38,628 bases of DNA from Saccharofermentans sp. Its GTDB lineage: Bacteria > Bacillota > Clostridia > Saccharofermentanales > Saccharofermentanaceae. The stretch lies in contig JAEFBA010000016.1 in NCBI GenBank assembly GCA_016292145.1, forward strand, positions 1-38,628. The letters run 5' to 3'. Shown piece by piece: positions 1 through 8,339 of the stretch (the first letter of the stretch is position 1; each line of letters begins with the position of its first letter). Under the pieces are notes generated by a model. The model was given only the letters and a program-made list of their open reading frames with translations, was not told the origin of the DNA and made no database searches. The translations under genes were made by a program, and so were the position numbers.

Positions 1-55
1 TTCCGATAGCAAGGACAACCACGAAATAGAGTATGAAAGCAATAATCTTGTCCAT
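1..55 (-). CDS. Probable sodium:solute symporter, N-terminal fragment
   Basis: Only the first 18 codons lie in the window; the gene continues past the left edge on the minus strand. The start ATG is at 55-53, preceded by AAAGGAGT at a good distance. The visible peptide, MDKIIAFILYFVVVLAIG, is a hydrophobic first membrane segment of the kind that opens sodium/proline-type symporters (SSS family). That assignment rests on this short stretch only; any polytopic membrane protein is possible. It is divergent from the MFS gene at 296. Confidence 0.45.
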   Translation of the reverse strand, partial: MDKIIAFILYFVVVLAIG

Positions 56-236
56 AACATACTCCTTTGGGGATTGATAACGTCCGTATTATATCAGACT
101 TCTTTTTTTGACTAAAGAGAGCAGTTAGTATGGAGATGTCATGTGCGTCTTGGATGAGGAGTGTAATTATTTTGATGAACACACCGCAACCCCGATTTAA
201 GAAACATTTAAGAATTATCCAAGGAATATCTCAAGA

Positions 237-266
237 TTTACCTCACCCCGCACGATAAAGTATAGT
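237..266 (+). promoter_or_regulatory. Candidate promoter for the MFS gene
   Basis: TTTACC at 237-242 and TATAGT at 261-266 are separated by 18 bp and would start transcription near 273, about 20 bases before the ATG at 296. The -35 is weak. Just upstream, ATTTAAGAA occurs twice (195-203 and 206-214), with an 11-base period. Confidence 0.4.
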
Positions 267-295
267 CAGAAAATCTGATAAGGCGGTCGTTCAAA

Positions 296-1561
296 ATGAC
301 TAAAACAAAGAACAATTACGGAAGATTCCTCCTCTTGTGGGCAGGCGAATTCATATCATCAATAGGCGGCGGACTTACGAGCTTCGGCCTGGGTCTTTAT
401 ATCTTCCAGAAGACAGGAAGCGCGGCAGACATGGCATTCCTTACGCTTCTTGGATTCCTTCCCGCGTTGATCTTAAGAGTGCCTGCAGGTGTTCTTGCCG
501 ACCGCTATGACAGACGGCTTCTCATGATGATCGGCGACGGCCTTTCAGGACTTGGCGTTCTCTTCATCCTCATCTGCATGCTTCAGGGCGAAGCCGCGCT
601 CTGGCAGATATATCTCGGCACCACAGTAAGCTCAGTTTTCTCAGCACTTCTGGAACCTTCATATACAGCAACTATTACAGACCTTCTCACCAAGGAACAG
701 TATTCAAAGGCTAACGGACTTGTATCGATGGCAGGTTCATCAAGATACATCTTCTCGCCCATCATCGCAGGATTCATCCTTGCAGTCAGTGACATTAAGC
801 TGATCCTCATCATCGACATCTGCACATTCTTCCTCACTGTCGTTGCAGCAGCAGTTGTAAGAGCAGGCATCAAGACAAGCGTCAAGAGAGAACCTGAGCC
901 GTTCTTCAAAAGCATGAAGGAAGGCTGGGCCGCAGTAACAGCCAGGAAAGGTCTCATCGTTCTGGTCGTAGTATCCTCTCTGATCTGCCTCTTCATGGGC
1001 GTGTTCCAGGTGTTGGGCGAGCCTTTCGTGCTCTCTTTTTCGGACTCGAAAACATTAGGCATCGTTGAGACAGCAGCTGCTTCAGGAATGCTCGTAACAA
1101 GCATTCTCCTTGGCATCAGGGGCATCAAGAAGCATTTCGTAAGAGCGCTCTGGGTGGGCCTTGCGGTATCGGGCGTGGGAATGGCAATGTTCGCTGTTTT
1201 CGAGAACCCGGTGATCATATGCTCATTCGGATTCCTGTTCTTCGCAGCTTTGCCGTTCGCAAATAACAGCCTGGATTATCTCGTAAGGACCAACATTCCT
1301 GATGAACTTCAGGGCCGCGCATGGGGCTTTCTGGGATTCATCTCACAGCTCGGATATGTCGTTGCTTATTCACTGAGCGGCGTTACAGCTGACGTGATCG
1401 GAAAGGCAACGGGAAAAGGCGTCGGCGCAGGATCTTCGATCACGATCATCGGCGCAGGGATCTGCCTTGTGATCGTCGCGCTCATCATGTCGAGGATCAG
1501 GAAGATCAAAGAGCTCGAGAACACCGAAGAACCCGCTCCGGCGCTGGCTGAAACAGCCTGA
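296..1561 (+). CDS. MFS transporter, probable drug/solute exporter
   Basis: A 421-residue membrane protein of the major facilitator superfamily, probably a 12-helix proton-driven exporter of the kind annotated as multidrug efflux. The N-terminal half has the family's loop 2-3 signature as DRYDRR (residues 69-74), preceded by the first helices and GVLA. A second half of similar hydrophobic pattern follows a central cytoplasmic loop around residues 195-215 rich in Lys, Arg and Glu. The C-terminal tail is acidic (ELENTEEPAPALAETA). The length is normal for the family. The start has only a weak ribosome site (AAGGCGG). It stands alone: it is divergent from the symporter fragment, and 130 bases with a hairpin and a promoter follow before the next gene. 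The substrate cannot be told from sequence. Confidence 0.85.
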   Translation: MTKTKNNYGRFLLLWAGEFISSIGGGLTSFGLGLYIFQKTGSAADMAFLTLLGFLPALILRVPAGVLADRYDRRLLMMIGDGLSGLGVLFILICMLQGEAALWQIYLGTTVSSVFSALLEPSYTATITDLLTKEQYSKANGLVSMAGSSRYIFSPIIAGFILAVSDIKLILIIDICTFFLTVVAAAVVRAGIKTSVKREPEPFFKSMKEGWAAVTARKGLIVLVVVSSLICLFMGVFQVLGEPFVLSFSDSKTLGIVETAAASGMLVTSILLGIRGIKKHFVRALWVGLAVSGVGMAMFAVFENPVIICSFGFLFFAALPFANNSLDYLVRTNIPDELQGRAWGFLGFISQLGYVVAYSLSGVTADVIGKATGKGVGAGSSITIIGAGICLVIVALIMSRIRKIKELENTEEPAPALAETA

Positions 1562-1582
1562 ATCCATTCAGAACAGCCTGTA

Positions 1583-1602
1583 ATTTCCGCCCCGGCGGAA
1601 AT
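1583..1602. repeat. Inverted repeat after the MFS gene
   Basis: ATTTCCGCC and GGCGGAAAT form a perfect 9-bp inverted repeat around two C residues, 22 bases after the MFS stop. No U-tract follows on either strand, so an ordinary intrinsic terminator is not clear. It may still be a transcript 3' end or processing hairpin. Confidence 0.5.
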
Positions 1603-1656
1603 AAAGATATTGCACTTTCTTAATAAAATAATGTAAAGACTCCGCTTTTGGCCCTG

Positions 1657-1665
1657 TGATAAAAT
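1657..1665 (+). promoter_or_regulatory. Extended -10 promoter for the sensor operon
   Basis: TGATAAAAT is an extended -10 element (TG-N-TAAAAT). No good -35 is visible, which suggests low or activator-dependent expression. Transcription would start near 1672, with GGAGGG at 1680-1685 before the ATG at 1692. Confidence 0.45.
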
Positions 1666-1691
1666 TAGGGTACGTTAACGGAGGGCATCTG

Positions 1692-3305
1692 ATGGATCTT
1701 TTTAAGGTTTTTATTTGTGAAGACGAGAGTATCGTGCGCGAGGGACTTCGTGACATGATACCGTGGGAGAAGTACGGCTTCGAGTTCGTGGGCGATGCGC
1801 CCGACGGCGAGATGGCCCTGCCCATGATCAGAAAACTTAAGCCTGATGTCCTCATCACCGATATCACCATGCCCTTCATGGACGGCCTTTCATTGAGCAA
1901 AACCGTCACGAAGGAATTGCCGAATATAAAGATCATAGTCATTTCCGGCTACAGCGATTTCGAGTACGCGAGAAAAGCTATCGAGATCGGCGTCGAGCAG
2001 TATCTCTTAAAGCCTGTCACCAAGACCGACATGATCAACGCGCTTGAAGGCGTGCGCAAGAAGATCACCGAAGAGAACGAACAGAAGGACTACGTAAAGC
2101 TCTATGAGCAGGAGTTCAAGAAGTTTGAGCGTCTTACGCACAGAGTGTTTTTCGAGAAGCTCGTAGAAGGCTCGCTGTCAGTACAGGAGATCTACGAGGA
2201 AGCAGACAAGCTCCACCTGAACCTTTCTGCAGACGCATACAACATCGTAATCTTCTCTATCAGAGACTTGGATCAGTCGACATATTCCGACAATGCTTCA
2301 GGCGTTACCGAGAGCCTTTTGAACCAGTTCATGCAGTACCCGGATTACATCATCTTCAGATGCAATCTCTTCTCATATGCCGTGCTCATCAAGGGCGATG
2401 ACGAGAGCGTCAAGCGCATGGAAGACAAGTGCGTCAAGATGATCAGGCAGCACTGCGAAGAGACTCCGTCGCAGCTCGACTGGCACGTTGCGGTCGGAGC
2501 TTCCACCAACAGATTAAGCGGTCTCTCATCTTGCTATCAGGATGCCAACAGGGCATTTGCATACAGACACATCTTCCCTAACCAGCATATCTTCACGTCA
2601 GAACAATTGAAGACCGAGCAGTTCATCGCAAACGATAACGAGATCAACAAGATCGACGCAGGCAAGTTCGATCCGATGATCATAAGATATTTCGTCCAGA
2701 CAGGTACCGGCGCCGAAGTTGAGACATTTGCAGACGACTACTTAAAGAGCGTTGAAGCGAGCGTCAACTCGATCCTCTTCCGCTACTATCTCCTGGTAAG
2801 CATCAGGGTCAATGTTGAGCTTGCGCTCAAGGAAGCAAACGTTGATTCGGAGCTCATCGCATCAAGCCTTCCGACGTTCGACACGAACATACAGGCAGAC
2901 GAGGTCAAGGGCTATCTTACCGATGCACTCACGATCGCGATCAAGATGCGCGATGCCGAAGCACAGAAGCGCGGCAACGACATCATTAACAACGCCGTCG
3001 ATTACATCAACGAACATTATGCGGACGAGGACATCTCGCTCGATTCAGTTGCAGAAGAGATCAACATCAGCGCGAACTATTTGAGCGCCGTCTTCTCCAA
3101 CAAGGTCGGATTATCTTTCGTCGAATATATCACCAAGAAGAGAATGGCCAAGGCAAAGATCCTCTTGCGCAACACAAGCAAGAAATCAGGCGAGATCGCC
3201 AATGAGATCGGATACAAGGATCCCAGATATTTCTCGTTCGTATTCAAGAAGAACCAGGGATGCACGCCGAGCCAGTACCGCAACGGGGAAATTCCTGAAG
3301 AATGA
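1692..3305 (+). CDS. YesN-type response regulator, AraC-family DNA binding
   Basis: A 537-residue response regulator. The N-terminal receiver domain (about 1-125) has the acidic pair E10/D11, phosphoacceptor D57 (in TDITMPFMDG) and K107 (YLLKP). A long middle region of no recognised fold (about 150-400) follows. The C-terminal AraC/XylS double helix-turn-helix (about 430-533) has the typical second-helix end GYKDPRYFSFVFKKNQGCTPSQYR. This layout is that of YesN/LytR-like regulators paired with YesM kinases. I chose ATG 1692 over the in-frame codon at 1656 because GGAGGG sits 6 bases upstream. Its stop overlaps the kinase start (ATGA). Because AraC-type domains bind direct repeats, the 10-bp repeat upstream of 7174 is a candidate target. 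Confidence 0.92.
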   Translation: MDLFKVFICEDESIVREGLRDMIPWEKYGFEFVGDAPDGEMALPMIRKLKPDVLITDITMPFMDGLSLSKTVTKELPNIKIIVISGYSDFEYARKAIEIGVEQYLLKPVTKTDMINALEGVRKKITEENEQKDYVKLYEQEFKKFERLTHRVFFEKLVEGSLSVQEIYEEADKLHLNLSADAYNIVIFSIRDLDQSTYSDNASGVTESLLNQFMQYPDYIIFRCNLFSYAVLIKGDDESVKRMEDKCVKMIRQHCEETPSQLDWHVAVGASTNRLSGLSSCYQDANRAFAYRHIFPNQHIFTSEQLKTEQFIANDNEINKIDAGKFDPMIIRYFVQTGTGAEVETFADDYLKSVEASVNSILFRYYLLVSIRVNVELALKEANVDSELIASSLPTFDTNIQADEVKGYLTDALTIAIKMRDAEAQKRGNDIINNAVDYINEHYADEDISLDSVAEEINISANYLSAVFSNKVGLSFVEYITKKRMAKAKILLRNTSKKSGEIANEIGYKDPRYFSFVFKKNQGCTPSQYRNGEIPEE

Positions 3306-4738
3306 AGCTGCCGCCCGACAGGTTGAACAGGAATACGGTACAGGGAAAGATGTACCGTCTTATGCTTCAGATGTTTATTCCGATAGCTGTCATTCTCGTC
3401 AGCATTTTCGTAATGCTCTTAACGCGTAACCTCATGTACGCATCGGTATCGGGCAACATCGTCACAGTATCTGACTTCAACTTAGACTTCAAGAAGCAGG
3501 TCGACGAGCAGGTCTATTTCTACGTAACGGGATACAGTGATGAGATGCCGTGGAACGACGTAAAGTCGGCAAGGTCTCTCGCAGAAGAACTCCTCAAGAA
3601 CACTTCAAATCCTGACGGCCGCAAAACGATCAACAACGTTCTCTCACTCTGCGACAAGCTCAGCGGTTATATGGAGAGCATCGAGAAGACCACCAGCTAC
3701 GATGACCGCATGGACCAGCTCAAGAAGAACATCTACGTCAGTACGCAGCTCATCGAAGACTACATGTATTCCTACCTCTACTATGAGGCCGGCGAGATGG
3801 CGAGCATCCAGAAGCAGATCGACTTCTGGCTCTCGATCGAGATCGTGTTCGTCGTTCTCGTCATGATCGTTGTGATCCCTCTGGTCTTAAGCCGTGCCGT
3901 CAAGCTCTCGAAAAGCATCACCGACCCTATCGTCGCTATGAACGACCGTGTAGAGCAGATCGGCAGCGGCAACTTGAGCCCGCAGACACCGGTCAAGACT
4001 GACGACGAGAGCCTGGCCCTCCTTTCGACGGGTATAGAAGACATGGCAGCAAGACTTGATAAGCAGATCGAGCTTAACCGCCAGGAGCAGATCAAGCTGC
4101 GTGACATTGAGCTCTCACTTATCCAGGCACAGATCAATCCTCACTTCCTGTACAACACTCTGGATGCGATCGTCTGGCTCATCGAGATCGGCAAGAACGA
4201 TCAGGCAGAGCAGATGGTAACGAGCCTTTCATCTTATTTCCGTTCGTTCCTAAGCGACGGCCGTGACATCGTCACTATCGCAGAAGAAAAGCAGCATATC
4301 CAAAGCTACCTCGAGATCCAGCAGGTACGCTACAGGGACATCATGGAATATGAGATCAACATCGATCCTTCGATCGAAGGCACGAAGATACCCAAGATGA
4401 CTTTGCAGCCGCTGGTAGAGAATGCCATCTACCACGGCCTTAAGCCCAAGCGCGGCAAGGGTAAGATAATAGTCACGGGCACCCGTGAAGACGACAGGAT
4501 AATCCTCAAGGTTCAGGATACCGGTCTCGGCATGAACAACGAGGAACTCGAGAACTTAAGGACAAGAGTACTTAATGAAGATACGACGAGCTTCGGACTT
4601 ACATCAGCCTATAAGAGACTGAAGCTCCTATACGGCGAAGACTGCAAATTCGATATCAGGAGTATGCCTCAGGAAGGAACTTCGATAAGCATTGAGATGC
4701 CGGGAAAGGCGGACATAGATAATGAAACGATTCTGTAG
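3302..4738 (+). CDS. YesM/LytS-type sensor histidine kinase
   Basis: A 478-residue membrane kinase, partner of the preceding regulator. Segments in order are a membrane helix (about 20-42), an extracellular helical region of about 130 residues, a second helix (about 176-198), a HAMP linker, a His_kinase domain with QAQINPHFLYNTL (phospho-His H281), and a HATPase domain with an N box (NAIYHGLKPK), DTGLGM and FGL. The extracellular part has no Cache-like sequence that I recognise and could instead contact the binding protein encoded next. Translation is coupled to the regulator through ATGA. An alternative in-frame ATG at 3350 begins just before the first helix. The 3' end overlaps the next gene by 17 bases, so the three genes are one transcript. 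Confidence 0.92.
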   Translation: MKLPPDRLNRNTVQGKMYRLMLQMFIPIAVILVSIFVMLLTRNLMYASVSGNIVTVSDFNLDFKKQVDEQVYFYVTGYSDEMPWNDVKSARSLAEELLKNTSNPDGRKTINNVLSLCDKLSGYMESIEKTTSYDDRMDQLKKNIYVSTQLIEDYMYSYLYYEAGEMASIQKQIDFWLSIEIVFVVLVMIVVIPLVLSRAVKLSKSITDPIVAMNDRVEQIGSGNLSPQTPVKTDDESLALLSTGIEDMAARLDKQIELNRQEQIKLRDIELSLIQAQINPHFLYNTLDAIVWLIEIGKNDQAEQMVTSLSSYFRSFLSDGRDIVTIAEEKQHIQSYLEIQQVRYRDIMEYEINIDPSIEGTKIPKMTLQPLVENAIYHGLKPKRGKGKIIVTGTREDDRIILKVQDTGLGMNNEELENLRTRVLNEDTTSFGLTSAYKRLKLLYGEDCKFDIRSMPQEGTSISIEMPGKADIDNETIL

Positions 4739-5699
4739 TATATTGCTCACTTTAACCCTGCTCTTCTCCATGACAGGATGCCTTGGTTCCAGACGGGCTG
4801 AGCCTTCCAACAAACCTTACGTGATCGGCTTCTCACAGGTCGGATCCGAATCCGACTGGCGCGTGGCAAATACCAAGTCAGTGACTTCGACCTTTGCAGA
4901 CGACTCCGGTTATGAACTCATAATGGACAACGCGAGACAGGAACAGGAGAACCAGTTTGCAGCAGTCCGCCGCTTCATACTTGAAGGCGTTGATTTCATA
5001 CTCATCGCACCCACCGTCGAAGAAGGGTGGGATACGATACTTCAGGAGATCCGTGATGCCAATATTCCCGTCATCATCATGGACAGATCAGTCGCTGTAG
5101 ACGATGAGAATCTCTACCTTACGAACATCGGTTCCGACTTCCTGCACCAGGGAAATCTCGCAGTAAAATGGCTTGAAGGCGAGATACCGGCCGATAAGAC
5201 CGCCAGGATCTTACATCTTCAGGGAACGATCGGTGCGACCGCTCAGATCATGAGAACAAAAGCATTGGAAGATGCTGCCGCAAAGCATTCGAACTGGGAG
5301 ATAACAAGTCAGCTCTACGGTGACTTCACGGAAGCCAAAGCGTATGAGGTCATGACTGAATACCTTAAGACAAACAGGGATATCGATGTCCTCTATTCCG
5401 AGAACGACAACATGACTTTCGGCGCTATGAGAGCGCTCGATGAGGCAGGCATATCCTACGGCAACGGCGGACAGGTAAAGATCATTACTTTCGACGCCAC
5501 CAGGGAAGCTCTCCAATATTGCCACGACGGCAAGATAAACCTCTGCGTCGAATGCAATCCGATGTTCGGCCCGCAGATCAAGCAGCTCATCGAAAAATAC
5601 AGGAATGGCGAGGAGATCCCCAAGCACGTTTACGTCGATGAGACTGCATATACAACGCAGAACATCACTCAGGACTTCGTTAATTCGAGAGAGTACTGA
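4722..5699 (+). CDS. Sugar-binding lipoprotein, probable co-receptor of the kinase
   Basis: A 325-residue periplasmic-binding-protein-like (type I, RbsB/YtfQ family) lipoprotein. The signal peptide ends in SMTGC, with lipidated C20. The body shows the family's sugar-binding landmarks: a GF-x-Q start, SEND in LYSENDNMTFGA, and ITFDATREAL. It is clearly paralogous to the transport binding protein at 7174, sharing DNM, GWD, QG and the CNP motif near the end. Because it overlaps the kinase gene and is separated from any permease, it more likely presents ligand to the kinase, as XylFII does for LytS in Clostridium beijerinckii (known system, applied here by analogy). Its last 20 bases overlap the convergent repressor gene. 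Confidence 0.85.
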   Translation: MKRFCSILLTLTLLFSMTGCLGSRRAEPSNKPYVIGFSQVGSESDWRVANTKSVTSTFADDSGYELIMDNARQEQENQFAAVRRFILEGVDFILIAPTVEEGWDTILQEIRDANIPVIIMDRSVAVDDENLYLTNIGSDFLHQGNLAVKWLEGEIPADKTARILHLQGTIGATAQIMRTKALEDAAAKHSNWEITSQLYGDFTEAKAYEVMTEYLKTNRDIDVLYSENDNMTFGAMRALDEAGISYGNGGQVKIITFDATREALQYCHDGKINLCVECNPMFGPQIKQLIEKYRNGEEIPKHVYVDETAYTTQNITQDFVNSREY

Positions 5700-6720
5700 T
5701 ATAGTTCACAGGTATCACAAGCAGCTTAGGCGTGCTGCCTTCCGCTAGCGCGGTCACTGTTTTCGCAAGCTTTCTGCAGAAGAAATCATTATCGTAACCC
5801 ATGGATAAGATAGAATCATTCGCGGAATAATAGCCGTTATCGAAACATGCGACGGTTATGTCGTCAGGAGTTTTTCTGCCGCTCTTATCAAGCAGGCTTA
5901 CAAGGCGGTGACAGATCATGCCGTTCTGGCAGATGACGGCATCGCAGTCTGCAAGGACATCCGCAGCGAAAGAAGTAAGGATATCGTCATTGCCGGAGAT
6001 GATCTCTTTCTCTTCCTTATGCGGGATCAGGAGACACCTGCCCTCGTCAAAATCCGGAACTGCTCCGATATAACCCTTGTATTCATCCATGCCTGCAGAT
6101 GAGTCAGAGCAGAAGATGCATGCGATATCGTGCCTGCCGAGATCTTTGAGGTGATCTGTAAGGACCTTTCCTGCTTTCCTGTAATCGGGCGTGATATGGA
6201 CCACGCCGTAAGGACCTTCGGAAGAATTCAGATATATGACCGGGATGTGCAGCGACATCGCTTCTTCTATGAGACTGTCATTGGCGTTGGGGATAAGATC
6301 GCGCACCGGTTCTATGATCAATGCGGCGGCTTTCTCGCTTATTGCGCGTGAGATCACTTTGGCTTCCTCTTTGCTGCTGCCCATCGTGGAGAATGCCTTT
6401 AAGACATATTTGGATGATGCAAGCTCGGACCGAAGACCTGATATGAGTGCCGGGCTTAAGTATCTGTCGCAGTCTTCCATAATGAGGAATACTGTTTTAT
6501 TCTTTTTTGATTCTTCAACAATATAAGAGCCCGATCCCGTCCGCTTCTCGATAAGGCCGGCCTTCTGAAGGAGATCGAGAGCTGCGCGGACAGTCTGTCT
6601 GCTGCATGAGTTCTGCAGAGCCAAAGACTGCTCGGAAGGGAGCTTCATATTTCCCTCCGCCCTCATCTTCTTGAGCTCTATCTCAAGCTTGTTCGCTATG
6701 ACGACATACTTCTCAGCCAT
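5680..6720 (-). CDS. araR: AraR-like repressor, GntR DNA-binding plus LacI-type sensor domain
   Basis: A 346-residue transcription factor. An N-terminal GntR winged helix (about 1-68: LPSEQSLALQNSCSRQTVR, then LIEKRTGSGSYIV) is joined to a LacI/GalR-type periplasmic-binding-like sensor (about 73-346). That chimeric layout is the hallmark of Bacillus AraR, the L-arabinose-responsive repressor, and the neighbouring kinase and epimerase genes support the same role. The effector is therefore probably L-arabinose, but this is inference. The gene is divergent from the transporter operon with 453 bases between starts. It converges on, and overlaps by 20 bases, the sensor binding protein. A TATAAT on the minus strand (6755-6750) is its likely -10; AAGGGG precedes the ATG. 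Confidence 0.8.
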   Translation of the reverse strand: MAEKYVVIANKLEIELKKMRAEGNMKLPSEQSLALQNSCSRQTVRAALDLLQKAGLIEKRTGSGSYIVEESKKNKTVFLIMEDCDRYLSPALISGLRSELASSKYVLKAFSTMGSSKEEAKVISRAISEKAAALIIEPVRDLIPNANDSLIEEAMSLHIPVIYLNSSEGPYGVVHITPDYRKAGKVLTDHLKDLGRHDIACIFCSDSSAGMDEYKGYIGAVPDFDEGRCLLIPHKEEKEIISGNDDILTSFAADVLADCDAVICQNGMICHRLVSLLDKSGRKTPDDITVACFDNGYYSANDSILSMGYDNDFFCRKLAKTVTALAEGSTPKLLVIPVNYISTLSN

Positions 6721-7173
6721 GCCTCAAACCCCTTGTATTTCTTAGTAAAATTATAGGGTCAGGCTATAGCGCAAAGATACGATAAATATTTGAGGTGTTA
6801 TTTCAAACCCCCGAAAAAGTAAGGAATCTTATCCTCTTCAAAAATGCCGAAATAATTATTTTCGGGTAAAAATATTTGATTGGTAAAAATGACAACACCG
6901 CTTTCCGGCTCTCCTCTGAAGTCCGACCTTAAAAAATCCGACATTGCTGCATAAGATTTTCGACATCATGGCGCGAAAAAGGCTTCGCCCGGCAAACCTG
7001 TACGCTTTGAATGAGAAAAAATCCAAACCTGTATTTAGGCAGATTTACCATTCTTAAATGAGCATACGAGATTCGTTGCGGCTGCAGCGCTTCGGGTGTT
7101 TATTTGGGGCAGAGTACATCGGGCACAAAAAGTGTGTCCGGGAAATAACCTCAAAATGAAAAGGAGAATCATT
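6721..7173. promoter_or_regulatory. Divergent control region between araR and the transporter operon
   Basis: 453 bases without a gene. It holds the araR -10 (TATAAT, minus strand, 6755-6750) and two copies of AAATATTTGA (6784-6793, 6870-6879). An imperfect dyad CCGAAA...TTTCGG lies at 6847-6865. A 10-bp direct repeat CAAACCTGTA occurs at 6993-7002 and 7024-7033. A 7-bp-stem hairpin lies at 7120-7140, just before the ribosome site AAGGAG (7161-7166). I could not identify a convincing -35/-10 pair for the rightward operon, consistent with dependence on an activator. Confidence 0.6.
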
Positions 7174-8202
7174 ATGAAGAAATTTGTAAAGTTGTTAGTT
7201 TCTTCCGCTCTCGTTGCAGCTATGGCATTCGGCGTTTGCGCTTGTAACGGCGGCTCAACACCTACGACAGCAGCACCTGCTCCTACAGATGCACCTGCTA
7301 CTGAAGCACCCGCTACAGAAGCACCTAAGACTGACGAACTCATCAAGGTAGGTATCATCAATAACGATCCTAACGAGTCCGGTTACCGTACAGCTAACGA
7401 CAGAGACATGAAGGCAACATTTACTGCAGAGAACGGCTATGAGGCTTCCTTCTTCTATTCACTTAAGAATGAAGAGCAGATCGCAGCAGCTCAGAAGTTC
7501 ATCCAGGACGAAGTTGACTATCTCTTGATCTCAGCAGCAGGTACATCAGGTTGGGACGGAGTTCTTGAGCAGGCACAGAAGGCCGGAATCAAGGTCATCC
7601 TCTTCGACAGAACGATCGACGCAGACGAGAGCCTCTATGAAGCTTCCATCGTTTCCGACATGGCTAAGGAAGGCCAGCAGGCAGTTGAGTGGCTCGCTTC
7701 CCAGGGTCTTTCTGAATACAAGATCATCCACATCCAGGGCGTTATGGGTTCATCCGCTCAGATCGGCCGTTCCGGCGCTCTCGACGATAAGGTAAAGGCA
7801 GAGTCCAACTGGTCAATCGTTAAGCAGCAGACAGCAGAGTGGTCTGAAGAGACAGCTCAGCAGATCGTTCAGGCAGTCATCGACTCCGGCGAGAAGTTCA
7901 ACGTAATCTATGCAGAGAACGACAACATGGCTAAGGGTGCTGCTGCAGCTCTCGATAAGGCTAACATCTCTCACGGCGTAGGCAAGGACGTTATCATCAT
8001 CGGTTTCGACTGCAACACATGGGCACTTGAAGAGCTCCTCGCAGGCAACTGGAACTATGACGGTCAGTGCAATCCTTTCCAGGCTTCCTACATCGACGAC
8101 ATCATCAAGAATGGCGTTAAGACAAAGGTAGTCATCATGGAAGAGAAGGGCTTCGACGCTAAGACTATCACAGCTGATGACGTTAAGAACTACGGTATCT
8201 GA
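7174..8202 (+). CDS. CUT2 ABC transporter sugar-binding lipoprotein
   Basis: A 342-residue extracellular binding lipoprotein of the RbsB/YtfQ type, delivering a monosaccharide to the permeases encoded downstream. The signal peptide ends in VCAC (lipidated C24). A Thr/Ala/Pro-rich linker (about 28-52, repeats of APATEAP) then spaces the binding domain from the membrane. Family landmarks include GWDGVLEQAQ, AENDNMAKGAA and GFDCNTWALEEL. ATG 7174 is chosen over the upstream in-frame ATG at 7096 because AAGGAG is 7 bases before it and a clean signal peptide follows. A strong hairpin separates it from the ATPase gene, a common way to make more binding protein than transporter. The sugar is inferred as L-arabinose from araB/araD-like neighbours; galactofuranose or xylose cannot be excluded. 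Confidence 0.9.
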   Translation: MKKFVKLLVSSALVAAMAFGVCACNGGSTPTTAAPAPTDAPATEAPATEAPKTDELIKVGIINNDPNESGYRTANDRDMKATFTAENGYEASFFYSLKNEEQIAAAQKFIQDEVDYLLISAAGTSGWDGVLEQAQKAGIKVILFDRTIDADESLYEASIVSDMAKEGQQAVEWLASQGLSEYKIIHIQGVMGSSAQIGRSGALDDKVKAESNWSIVKQQTAEWSEETAQQIVQAVIDSGEKFNVIYAENDNMAKGAAAALDKANISHGVGKDVIIIGFDCNTWALEELLAGNWNYDGQCNPFQASYIDDIIKNGVKTKVVIMEEKGFDAKTITADDVKNYGI

Positions 8203-8258
8203 TAACCAGGATAACTAATACAACTCTCCAAAAATAAGAGTATTTAGCTGACACAGAG

Positions 8259-8300
8259 TGTGCGATGCGATGCAATCCCATCGCATCGCACATTTCTTTT
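8259..8300 (+). terminator. Strong hairpin between binding protein and ATPase genes
   Basis: TGTGCGATGCGATG (8259-8272) and its exact complement (8279-8292) form a 14-bp perfect stem around a 6-base loop, followed by TTTCTTTT. It would act as a partial terminator or as a 3' stabiliser of the binding-protein message, while the downstream genes are reached by read-through. Confidence 0.75.
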
Positions 8301-8339
8301 AAAGAAGTAAGACAGGAAACAAACAGGAGGACAAGAGGT

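Noticed and set aside
1583..1602. Terminator for the MFS gene
   Set aside because: The hairpin is perfect but lacks a U-tract on the relevant strand, so it is kept as an inverted repeat only.
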